From positions 101,489 to 165,488 of the forward strand of contig WHTK01000004.1 in the NCBI GenBank assembly GCA_009377745.1: a stretch of 64,000 nucleotides of DNA, read 5' to 3'. The notes beneath the pieces were generated by a model. It was not told the origin of the DNA, made no database searches, and saw only the letters and a list, made by a program, of their open reading frames with translations. The DNA is from Dehalococcoidia bacterium. Lineage in GTDB: Bacteria > Chloroflexota > Dehalococcoidia > DSTF01 > WHTK01. A program made the translations under genes and the position numbers. Shown piece by piece: positions 9,238 through 16,438 of this stretch (the stretch's first letter is position 1; each line of letters opens with the position of its first letter).

Positions 9238-9274
9238 TGACAAATTCTGTCACCTAGCCTGCCAAGCCTTGTCA
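9238..9274. promoter_or_regulatory. Tandem operator pair, 22 bp apart
   Basis: Two 15-bp sites: TGACAAATTCTGTCA (9238-9252) and TGCCAAGCCTTGTCA (9260-9274), each with one mismatch from a perfect 6-3-6 palindrome. The start-to-start distance is 22 bases, about two DNA turns. The pair lies between the divergent amidohydrolase (minus) and solute-binding protein (plus) genes. It is followed by GGTTTCTGCGTGGT, a string almost repeated after the tandem pair at 11341. Confidence 0.65.
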
Positions 9275-9430
9275 GGTTTCTGCGTGGTAAGGCTTAACCT
9301 CCCTCCCTATCCTCGTGGCAACAGCGTGGTGGGGCGGCAGCACGGGGAAAGTCTGCGGCCTCTTCGTTAAACCTCGATTCACTTGGCGTGCGGCTCCGGG
9401 CCTCAGGTTCAGTTCACATGGAGGGGGAAG

Positions 9431-11233
9431 ATGGAACAGAATTACTGGTCGGCTGTGCTCACACGAAGGCAATTGACTCGGCGTAGGCTTCTTAGCGGTG
9501 CGGCCGGCGTGGCCACAGGCGGCGCCGCTCTCAGTCTCATCGGCTGTGGTGGTGGTGGTGGTGATGACGCCGGCGTGGAGGGCGACGCTTCTGGCTTACT
9601 CGGTAAGGCTGAAGACACAACTAGTAAAGCCATCCCGGGAGGGTCCCTTCCTGACTACTACACGGGCGACTACACCACCCTGGACCCAATCACGAATGTT
9701 TCGAGCATTACCCGCGGTTATTACCCGCACACGTACACAATGCTCTTCAAGAGCGGGCTCAGTACCACGAAAACGCCCGGCACCGCTGAGATCACGGGTG
9801 ACTCGGCCCAATCATGGGAGATGTCTGAAGACGGCACCCAGTTGACCGTGAAGGTCCGGCCGAACCATAAGTTCGACCAGCGTCCTCCGACAAACGGCCG
9901 CGCGATGACATCGGCCGACATTAAGTGGAGCTGGGACCAGTTCGAGGGAAGGAACTTCTTCGCAACTGACCTTGCGAATTCACGCAACCCGGACGCCCCT
10001 GTCGAATCGGTCACGGCGCCAGACATGAATACTCTCGTCTTTAAGATGGCGTCTCCCTCAGGGATCATCGTGGATTTGTTCTCTCTCCATTTCTTCTACG
10101 TGATGCCTCAACTCGAGTCGTTCGATTTCCAGATGGATATGCGGGGCGCCGGCCCCTACTTCCTGAAAGAATACAGGCCAAGCGAGAGCGTGACATTCTC
10201 CAAGAACCCAGACTGGTACGAGTCCCCCCGGCCATACTTCGACACAATCAAGCGGAGCTTGCTGCCGGAGTACGCGACAGGTCTTGCTCAGTTCGTCGCT
10301 GGCAACATCTGGACCTGGGACGCCAGGGCGACGGATCTTATCCCAACCAAACGCGCCAATCTGGATATGCTCATGCTGCCGGTCCCAAACGTCAGCAGGA
10401 GCGCGAGCTTCTACACCTTCTCCAAGCGTGACGGCTCGATCTGGAAAGACGTGCGCCTGCGGCGAGCCCTCTCCATGTCCATGGAACGTGATTTGCTCAT
10501 ACACGCCCTCAACAATCTCAATGAGTTCGAGACTGCTGGCCTGCCCATCTCCACCTACTGGAACAGCCACGTTGCCGCCGGGCAGCCTGAATGGCTCGAT
10601 CCAAAGGGTACCGGACTCGGTGAAGGCGCAAAGTATTTCAAGTTCGACCTGGCAGAGGCCAAGAAACTCGTGGAGGCGGCTGGCCTGCAGACGCCGGTGA
10701 AATCGACGATTGCTGATTACTCGGATAGGACCCCGGAGCGCTTTAAGGAAACTCTAACTATCGCACAGCAGATCACCCAGGCTGGGGTCTTTAACATGGA
10801 GGCGGAGCCGTTGCTCTACGGCAGTAGTTGGCGCGCGGCGCGCCAGAGCGGTGGCATGGGTTTCGACGGACTAGTGCACCACAGCGGTAATAGCAACCCC
10901 ACGGGACAGCAACTTCCCGCCTTTTTCACACCGAACGGAAGCAACACCTCGTCGGCAATCCCCATCCCCAATGTGACGGAGGCTGTCTACAAACTCAGAG
11001 GGTTGACCGATGCCGCGCAGAGGGAAGCACTGGTCCATGAAATCCAGAAGCAGCTTGCCCTTGAATGGCCCATGATGACCCAGCCTGGCGATGCGCCGCT
11101 CTTTACGCTGCAGTGGCCGTGGCTTCGCAATTCGAACGTGTTTAAGACCATCAACCCCGATACGGCGCGATTATTCGCCTGGATGTGGTACGACAAAGAT
11201 TTGCATGAGAGATCATCAGAAGGGTCTAAATAG
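9431..11233 (+). CDS. Family 5 ABC-type solute-binding lipoprotein (orphan)
   Basis: A 600-residue extracellular solute-binding protein of the peptide/nickel-type family 5. The N-terminus has twin-arginine motifs (TRRQLTRRRLLSGAAG, about 11-26) and a lipobox ending SLIGC with Cys39, then a Gly/Asp-rich linker. It should therefore be exported by Tat and lipid-anchored on the cell surface. The body shows family features such as QSWEMSEDGTQLTVKVRPNHKF and RRALSMSMERDLLI. ATG at 9431 follows GAGGGGGA. No permease or ATPase gene lies in the window, so it must work with a distant transporter or act as a sensor. The tandem operators at 9238-9274 lie in its promoter region. Confidence 0.9.
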   Translation: MEQNYWSAVLTRRQLTRRRLLSGAAGVATGGAALSLIGCGGGGGDDAGVEGDASGLLGKAEDTTSKAIPGGSLPDYYTGDYTTLDPITNVSSITRGYYPHTYTMLFKSGLSTTKTPGTAEITGDSAQSWEMSEDGTQLTVKVRPNHKFDQRPPTNGRAMTSADIKWSWDQFEGRNFFATDLANSRNPDAPVESVTAPDMNTLVFKMASPSGIIVDLFSLHFFYVMPQLESFDFQMDMRGAGPYFLKEYRPSESVTFSKNPDWYESPRPYFDTIKRSLLPEYATGLAQFVAGNIWTWDARATDLIPTKRANLDMLMLPVPNVSRSASFYTFSKRDGSIWKDVRLRRALSMSMERDLLIHALNNLNEFETAGLPISTYWNSHVAAGQPEWLDPKGTGLGEGAKYFKFDLAEAKKLVEAAGLQTPVKSTIADYSDRTPERFKETLTIAQQITQAGVFNMEAEPLLYGSSWRAARQSGGMGFDGLVHHSGNSNPTGQQLPAFFTPNGSNTSSAIPIPNVTEAVYKLRGLTDAAQREALVHEIQKQLALEWPMMTQPGDAPLFTLQWPWLRNSNVFKTINPDTARLFAWMWYDKDLHERSSEGSK

Positions 11234-11340
11234 AGGCCTTGTCGTAGGAAGGCCCTCATCATAAGGTCGCCAGCGGAAACCCACGGCCTGATTTCTCGAA
11301 GATGAATTTATGGCTGACCCAAAGCCCTAAGCCTCATTTA

Positions 11341-11377
11341 TGACAAATCCTGTCGTAGAACTTGCCAGAGCTTGTCA
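11341..11377. promoter_or_regulatory. Tandem operator pair, 22 bp apart (second locus)
   Basis: Two degenerate 15-bp sites: TGACAAATCCTGTCG (11341-11355) and TGCCAGAGCTTGTCA (11363-11377). Their start-to-start spacing is 22 bases, identical to the pair at 9238. They are followed by GGATTCTGCGTGGT, one base different from the string after the first pair. They lie 136 bases before the amidohydrolase start at 11513. Confidence 0.6.
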
Positions 11378-11512
11378 GGATTCTGCGTGGTCACGCGCGA
11401 TCGAGACAACTACCATTAGCAGCGGCTAAAGACGGTCTGCTGTGCTGCAATCGCGGTGGATGGACACAGATCGTTAAGTTACCTGACTTGCTCAATCTGA
11501 AAGGAGCGGTTT

Positions 11513-12580
11513 ATGACGGTTGCAGAAGACCAGAACGTACTGATTTCGGCGGATTCTCACGTGATGGAGCCCTTCGACCTGTGGCAGAAGGAGCTCCCGG
11601 CGGAGTTCCGCGAAGGAGCGCCCAAGTTCAGCCCTCCGCGTGAAGGCGGTGGCGGCGAAGGCGGCAACAAACCCGGCGGCTTTGACCCGCACGAGCGCCT
11701 GAAGGAAATGGCGCAGGACGGCGTTAGCGCTGAGGTCCTTTACCCGACTCGGGCAATGCGAATGTTCGGCTTGGAGGACCAGACGCTGCAGGAGGCGTGC
11801 TTCAAGGTCTACAACGACTGGATCATCAACTACTGCAACATCGCTGGCGACCGCCTGCTGGGTATCCCGGCCATCTCCGTCTACAGCATCCCAAACGCGA
11901 TCAAAGAGCTCGAGCGCTGCCGCGACGCCGGTCTGCGAGGCGCAATGATCTGGCAGGCTCCTCGCCCAGATCTGCCGCTCTATCACGAGCACTACAACCC
12001 GTTCTGGGAAGCCTGTCAGCGGATGAAGATGCCGGTAAACCTGCACATCTTGACCGGCTTTAGCTACCACCAGACCACGGGCGGCGGCGGCGGCCACGGC
12101 TCCCTGGGAGTTGAGGCCTATCGAAACAGCGTCAACAACAAGATGATTGACGGCGCTCAGGGTCTCTTCGATGTCGTCATGTACGGCGTGCTCGATCGGT
12201 ACCCGGAACTCAAGTTCGTCATCGTCGAGAATGAGATCGGCTGGATTCCATTCCTGGTGCAGCAGTGGGACTACTACAACCACCGCTTCGGCAAGGTGAA
12301 CCCTCTGCCGATGGAGCACGACCCCAGCTTCTACGTCGAGCGGCAGATCTACGCCACGTTCTTCAACGACAGCGTCGGCGCCCACCTGCTGAGCCGCTGG
12401 GGACAGGACAACCGCATGTGGTCCAGCGACTACCCGCATGGCAACAGCACCTGGCCCAACTCCCGCAAGGTGATCGAGCGCGACCTCGGCTATCTGCCGG
12501 AGGACATGAAAGCCAAGATCGTCCGCGAGAACGTCGCGAAGCTTTACGACATCAAAGTACCGACGCTTCTGTCGGTATAG
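11513..12580 (+). CDS. Amidohydrolase family protein (amidohydrolase-2 type)
   Basis: A 355-residue TIM-barrel metal-dependent hydrolase or decarboxylase. The metal motif near the N-terminus is SADSHVMEP (Asp14, His16), followed by a His in VNLHILTG (about 178) and the Asp of WSSDYPHGNSTWPNS (about 304). This SDYPHxxSTWP signature is typical of the ACMSD/resorcylate-decarboxylase-like branch, whose members hydrolyse or decarboxylate ring-derived carboxylates. The actual substrate is unknown. A Gly-rich insert lies at about residues 44-54. AAGGAG precedes the ATG. The gene is a distant relative of the frameshifted amidohydrolase at 8126-9174. A strong terminator follows at 12586. Confidence 0.9.
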   Translation: MTVAEDQNVLISADSHVMEPFDLWQKELPAEFREGAPKFSPPREGGGGEGGNKPGGFDPHERLKEMAQDGVSAEVLYPTRAMRMFGLEDQTLQEACFKVYNDWIINYCNIAGDRLLGIPAISVYSIPNAIKELERCRDAGLRGAMIWQAPRPDLPLYHEHYNPFWEACQRMKMPVNLHILTGFSYHQTTGGGGGHGSLGVEAYRNSVNNKMIDGAQGLFDVVMYGVLDRYPELKFVIVENEIGWIPFLVQQWDYYNHRFGKVNPLPMEHDPSFYVERQIYATFFNDSVGAHLLSRWGQDNRMWSSDYPHGNSTWPNSRKVIERDLGYLPEDMKAKIVRENVAKLYDIKVPTLLSV

Positions 12581-12585
12581 CTACC

Positions 12586-12640
12586 AAAGCAGGCTGCAAG
12601 CGAAGCTTCATTAAAGCTAAGCTTGTGGCCTGCTTTTTCT
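12586..12640 (+). terminator. Rho-independent terminator after the amidohydrolase
   Basis: A 9-bp perfect stem (AAAGCAGGC at 12586-12594, GCCTGCTTT at 12628-12636) with a second inverted repeat (AAGCTT/AAAGCT) in the loop, followed by a T-rich end. It separates the amidohydrolase from the cupin gene, so the latter needs its own promoter or read-through. Confidence 0.7.
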
Positions 12641-12670
12641 AGACGGGCAAACGCTAGAAGGACTGACACC

Positions 12671-13138
12671 GTGACCACTATGGCTGACATCGCGCAGGTC
12701 TTCGACCTCCGGACGCCCTACCTGAAGGCCGGCCGGACGACGGAAAACCGTTCTCGCACCGACAACCTGACCGTGACCATCAAGGTCTACGCCGAAGGCG
12801 GCGAGAACGCCATGCACAACCACTCCCTCCAGGACCACGCCTTCGTGGTCCTGGAGGGAGAGGCGACGTTCCACCTGGAGACGGACGAGAACGTCCTGGT
12901 CGTGGGGCCGTACGAGGGAATCATGCTGCCCAAGGGTGCCAACTACTGGTTCCAGAGCGCCGGCCAGGGCAACCTGGTCCTTCTGCGCGTGGCTGCACGG
13001 GTTGGCGAGCGCGGCCATGGCGGCAGGCTGACGCCGGATGGCCGGCCGATGCCCGCCGATTCCGAGGAAAACAAGCGCGGCGTTCGGGTCGAGCTGCCCG
13101 GTAAGGGGTTTGGATCCCCCGGCGGACTCGTAGCCTGA
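12671..13138 (+). CDS. Cupin-domain protein
   Basis: A 155-residue single-domain cupin. Cupin motif 1 is seen as MHNHSLQDHAFVVLEGEATF (metal-ligand His residues near 41, 43 and 48), followed by motif 2 around GIMLPKGANYWFQSAG. It is likely a small metal-binding oxygenase, isomerase or ligand-binding protein; the substrate cannot be told. GTG at 12671 is preferred, with AGAAGGA before it; the ATG at 12680 is an alternative. The C-terminal third is polar and loosely conserved. It sits with other island genes for oxygenase-like chemistry (Rieske protein, bicupin). Confidence 0.78.
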   Translation: MTTMADIAQVFDLRTPYLKAGRTTENRSRTDNLTVTIKVYAEGGENAMHNHSLQDHAFVVLEGEATFHLETDENVLVVGPYEGIMLPKGANYWFQSAGQGNLVLLRVAARVGERGHGGRLTPDGRPMPADSEENKRGVRVELPGKGFGSPGGLVA

Positions 13139-13246
13139 CCGATGGAGCACTGCCTGGTCTGGGGTGGCCGTGGTAGTGGGACGGGTCATGCGGAAAAGAT
13201 GAAGGGCGGCGGCTACCGCTGCAGCTTCGGCGCCGGCTAGGCTCGG

Positions 13247-13561
13247 ATGGCTCGATTCCAGCCGGCCCTTGCCCTGGATAAGCTCGTGGACGGCTGGGTC
13301 GTCGGTGCCAGCGTCGACGGTTTTCTGCTTGCTTTCTACCTGGTGGATGGCCAGCCCTACTGCACGTCCGACCTCTGTACGCACGAGGCCAGCCTTCTGA
13401 GCGACGGTGGCTACGTCGAAGGGGAAGAAGTGGAGTGCCCCTATCACGGCGCTCGCTTCAACATAAGGACGGGAGAAGTCACCGGCCCTCCCGCGATCGC
13501 CCCTCTCCGCGTCTTCGCCGTCGAGGTCAGAGACGGGCGGGTCTACGTTGCTATAGACTAA
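13247..13561 (+). CDS. Rieske [2Fe-2S] ferredoxin
   Basis: A 104-residue Rieske-type iron-sulfur protein that carries electrons to an oxygenase or reductase. Both cluster motifs are intact: C44-T-H46 in DLCTHEASLLSDG and C64-P-Y-H67 in ECPYHGARFN. The length is that of a stand-alone bacterial ferredoxin, as in dioxygenase systems. No oxygenase alpha subunit or flavoprotein reductase is visible nearby, so its partner is unknown. The gene lies 108 bases after the cupin gene. Confidence 0.92.
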   Translation: MARFQPALALDKLVDGWVVGASVDGFLLAFYLVDGQPYCTSDLCTHEASLLSDGGYVEGEEVECPYHGARFNIRTGEVTGPPAIAPLRVFAVEVRDGRVYVAID

Positions 13562-13648
13562 CCAGCGCCGTGCTGGACCGTAATGGCTGTACAGCGCGGC
13601 GATTTTCTGCTGCTCGCCGCAACCGCGCCAGCGTCCCGGTCGCCGGCC

Positions 13649-13663
13649 TGACAAAACAATGCC
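13649..13663. promoter_or_regulatory. Possible operator half-site
   Basis: TGACAA followed by AACAATGCC. Only the left half matches the operator seen at 5004 and 8029. It lies about 50 bases upstream of the 13714 gene. It may be chance. Confidence 0.2.
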
Positions 13664-13713
13664 GCGGATCCTCAAGCCTTAGCCGATTCACCCACGTGGT
13701 CAAGGAGGTAGGA

Positions 13714-14145
13714 ATGACCCAGGACTCAGCTTCACCACCAACCCCGCCCACACGCAGGACCTTCAACGCGGAGGAGCTTTCGCGCTTCGTCCCGGGCCTC
13801 GGCACTCTCATGCCGGAGATTGGGACGCGGACCTGGAAGCTTTATTACGCGGCCAAAGAAGGCAACTGGGCGATGGCGGAGTTTCAGGCAGCCGAGATTC
13901 GCGGCCTGATGATGACCGGCGCCACAACCCGGCCGGCCTACGAGAGTGATCTAAAGTCGTTTATCGCTGAACAGGTCAACAAGGTCCGGGAAGCCGCGTT
14001 GAAGAAAGACTTCGCCGAGTTCGAGACTGCCTTCCAGGCGATGGTGGCTGAAGCGAACTCTTACCACGACGGCGCTGGTCGTCCTTACATAGTATGGAAG
14101 CTCCCAGACTATCCTCCACCAGACTTAGACTTCACGCCCCGCTAA
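13714..14145 (+). CDS. Cytochrome c-like helical protein lacking the CxxCH motif
   Basis: A 143-residue all-alpha protein. The segment LYYAAKEGNWAMAEFQAAEIRGLM resembles small exported cytochrome-like proteins that carry a similar NW-A-Y/F-x-x-E-I pattern and end in CNACH plus a Phe/Tyr-I-x-x-x-x-P strand. Here the equivalent place reads EANSYHDGAGRPYIVWKLPD, so both Cys residues are absent and only the His remains. There is no signal peptide. ATG at 13714 follows AAGGAGG. It is probably not a c-type haem protein. The assignment rests on remembered pattern similarity only. Confidence 0.6.
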   Translation: MTQDSASPPTPPTRRTFNAEELSRFVPGLGTLMPEIGTRTWKLYYAAKEGNWAMAEFQAAEIRGLMMTGATTRPAYESDLKSFIAEQVNKVREAALKKDFAEFETAFQAMVAEANSYHDGAGRPYIVWKLPDYPPPDLDFTPR

Positions 14146-14271
14146 GCGGACCTTAAGAGGTCAGGCTCCAGGACAAGCCGGCTCCGCAAGATAGCCGGGC
14201 CAGCATGGTGTGCGGGCCCCAAACCGCCTCGCCGCCAAGCCGCCACGACGAAGGAGCGTCCTTCGAGACGG

Positions 14272-15486
14272 CTAGTAATCGATCTTGATACTGGTCCCGG
14301 CGGGCGTGTAGGCCTCTTCCGGCATCAGGAACTCCGCCCCCTCTTCTGCGAGACGCGTCTTGTAGTACTCGCGAATATAAGGGTCTTCCATGTGATAGGG
14401 CAGCGAAGAGCCGCCCTCGCTCAGCTCCGCGCCGATGCCGGCCACGGTCTCGCCTTCGGAGCCGCCCGATCCGAGGTTGGCCCAGGTCGCGAGGACGCGG
14501 AACGGCGTCTTGCTGATAGCCAGGTGCTGGTGGAACCAGGTCTCGCGCGGGTTACCGGTGGGGGCGGCGCTGATCATGCCTCCCGGTCCGTAGTCCTGCT
14601 TCTGGACCAGGTCGCCCTTGCCGTCCTTCCAGGGGGTCAGACCAGCCAGGTCCTTGGGCCAGGTGTAGCTGTAGCCCTTGCCGTTGATGCAGATCAACAC
14701 CGCGCCGGCGCCGTGGTGGTGCGCCTTGGAATAGCGGCCGCTGGGGTATTCGCCGATGAAGCCGCCGGTGAGGACGGTGTTCCGGCCATGTTGGGGGTTC
14801 ACCCAGCGAAAGCCGGGGCCGCGGTTGTTATCCAACGGCAGGTAGCAGTTGGCCGCGTCCGGGAAAAGGTTGGTCGTCAGCATGGCGCGACCCTGCACCG
14901 GGTGCGGCTCGAACTCCTCGCCGGGCTTCCAGTATTCCTCGAGGTTGCCGCCAAAGCGGTCGTCCGGGACGAAGGGGTTCTCGAAGAGGATCTGCTTGCT
15001 CTGGTACATGTTGACGGCCATCGGCGCGTTGTTGATGCCGATCAGGACTGCCGGGCTGGAGGTGGCGTTGACGATGCGGAAGCTGGCGTTGAGCGGCACG
15101 GAGAACATGCTCCAGGCCTGCCACTCGAAGGAGGTGCTGGCGCTGCTGCTTTCACGCCACACCTCGGTGGAGCCACGGCCTTCGAGGGCGATGTAGCGTT
15201 CCTCCCAGAAGTGCTTGACGGGCTTCGTGGCAGAGCGGGCCGGCACTTCGAGGACGAAGTAGCTGGTCGTGTTGTTCGTGCCGAGGAGCTGGATGAAAGA
15301 ACCGAGAGCGCCGAAGCGGTCCCACTTCTCGCGCGGCAGCTCGCGGGCGTCGCTGATGCCGATGCCACGGAAGATCGGCACCCCCTCGGAGCGCTGGAAG
15401 AGCTCCCAGGGTGAGGCAGGACGGGGGTAGTTCTTGAAGCCTGCCTTCTCATCGCCGGTCGGTTCTACGTACTTTGTTTTGGTCAC
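14272..15486 (-). CDS. Bicupin (double cupin-domain) protein
   Basis: A 404-residue protein with two cupin halves. The first contains VKHFWEERYIALEGRGSTEVW and SMFSVPLNASFRIVN. The second contains GRYSKAHHHGAGAVLICINGKGYSYTW with the metal-ligand His cluster, then WFHQHLAIS. The layout resembles gentisate-1,2-dioxygenase-type ring-cleaving bicupins, but I cannot assign the activity. The start is GTG at 15486, with AGGAGG eight bases upstream. It lies opposite the cupin/Rieske genes and next to the exported tail-tube-like gene. No operator copy is visible upstream. Confidence 0.82.
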   Translation of the reverse strand: MTKTKYVEPTGDEKAGFKNYPRPASPWELFQRSEGVPIFRGIGISDARELPREKWDRFGALGSFIQLLGTNNTTSYFVLEVPARSATKPVKHFWEERYIALEGRGSTEVWRESSSASTSFEWQAWSMFSVPLNASFRIVNATSSPAVLIGINNAPMAVNMYQSKQILFENPFVPDDRFGGNLEEYWKPGEEFEPHPVQGRAMLTTNLFPDAANCYLPLDNNRGPGFRWVNPQHGRNTVLTGGFIGEYPSGRYSKAHHHGAGAVLICINGKGYSYTWPKDLAGLTPWKDGKGDLVQKQDYGPGGMISAAPTGNPRETWFHQHLAISKTPFRVLATWANLGSGGSEGETVAGIGAELSEGGSSLPYHMEDPYIREYYKTRLAEEGAEFLMPEEAYTPAGTSIKIDY

Positions 15487-15801
15487 TGACCTGTCCTCCT
15501 GGGGCTAATTGCCCGATGCCTGTGCTCAGCGCCTCGCGTGAGGGCTAACTCGATTCGTTGATCGCCGGGCTGCCGTGGGATGGGCGATTATCATGACGCA
15601 CTGCCTGAGCTCCACGCCTGATTTCCCACTGCCCTCGACGAGAGCTTACTCCTGCCAAGAGCGAATGCCCATGGTGAAGGCCAAGCTGACGCCTATGTTC
15701 GCCAGATTGCCAGACAATCGCCGCTCTGATCAACGCCCGTCGGAGCATGCTTGACCATTTGTTCTGACCGTTGCCTGCCCAGACGGCTTGCAGCCCAGGC
15801 C
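15487..15801. other. Intergenic stretch between bicupin and tail-tube-like genes
   Basis: About 315 bases. I see no convincing gene, terminator, repeat or operator here. The frames that cross it are Arg/Gln/Pro-rich and look like chance. Confidence 0.4.
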
Positions 15802-16296
15802 TCAGTTGTCGAGGAAGCCCTGGTGGCTCAACTCGAGCGTCTCGACAACGCTTCTGGAGGCGCCGGAGCCGCTCACTGACCACTTGACAGGCAGGACGCC
15901 GTAAAGTTGCCATCTCGTCACCACGTTTCTGGCGCCATCCACCAGCACGATCGTGATTGTAGTGGGCTCACCGGATGACGCCATCTGGGCAAGCCACTCC
16001 CCGATAAGCCTGCTTTCGCTGCTTGCGGCCCGGGTCAGCTTGACGGTCTGGAACTTCGTGTTGCCTGGCTTGTACCACCTGTGGTTGGAGGGGTGTCCCA
16101 ATTCCTTGCCAACGATGAAGCTCACTCCCAGCCCGTCCACCTTGGCCCAAGAACCAAGGTCAGTCTGAGAGCTGCCGCTGCCGGCAATCACCAGCAAGCG
16201 ATTGGCCAGCGGAGGCGATGACGGCGCCGGTGCGCCCTCGCCAACCACCGGCATTCCGGCTGCAATGGCCAGAAAGATGATCAGCGCCGGGTACAA
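15802..16296 (-). CDS. Orphan T4 gp19-like tail-tube domain with signal peptide
   Basis: A 164-residue protein. Residues 1-21 form a hydrophobic signal-like segment (LIIFLAIAAGMPVVGEGA), followed by a Pro/Ala/Ser linker. From about residue 45 it follows the phage tail-tube (T4 gp19/TIGR02241-like) pattern: WAKVDGLGVSF, a short basic stretch, FQTVKLTRAASSESRLIGEWL, TITIVLVDGARNVVTRWQLYGVLPVKWS and a C-terminal VETLELSHQGF. In phages and contractile injection systems this fold stacks into the inner tube, and those proteins have no signal peptide. No sheath, baseplate, spike or ATPase gene is nearby. The start looks like TTG at 16296 with only a weak ribosome site. Confidence 0.75.
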   Translation of the reverse strand: MYPALIIFLAIAAGMPVVGEGAPAPSSPPLANRLLVIAGSGSSQTDLGSWAKVDGLGVSFIVGKELGHPSNHRWYKPGNTKFQTVKLTRAASSESRLIGEWLAQMASSGEPTTITIVLVDGARNVVTRWQLYGVLPVKWSVSGSGASRSVVETLELSHQGFLDN

Positions 16297-16438
16297 GCTG
16301 ACTGACAGACCTCATGTGACCACCTCCCAGCTACTCATCTTGCCCAGGTAGGCCGAAACATCCGAGCATGCATGCCTGAGCAGCCAGAATTTAGCACATC
16401 TGGGATGTCCCCGGTTGCTGGCGATTTTGGAGGCTACC

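Noticed and set aside
15802..16296. Prophage or contractile injection cluster around the tail-tube-like gene
   Set aside because: No sheath, baseplate, spike, capsid, terminase or integrase gene lies within several kilobases; the neighbours are metabolic enzymes.
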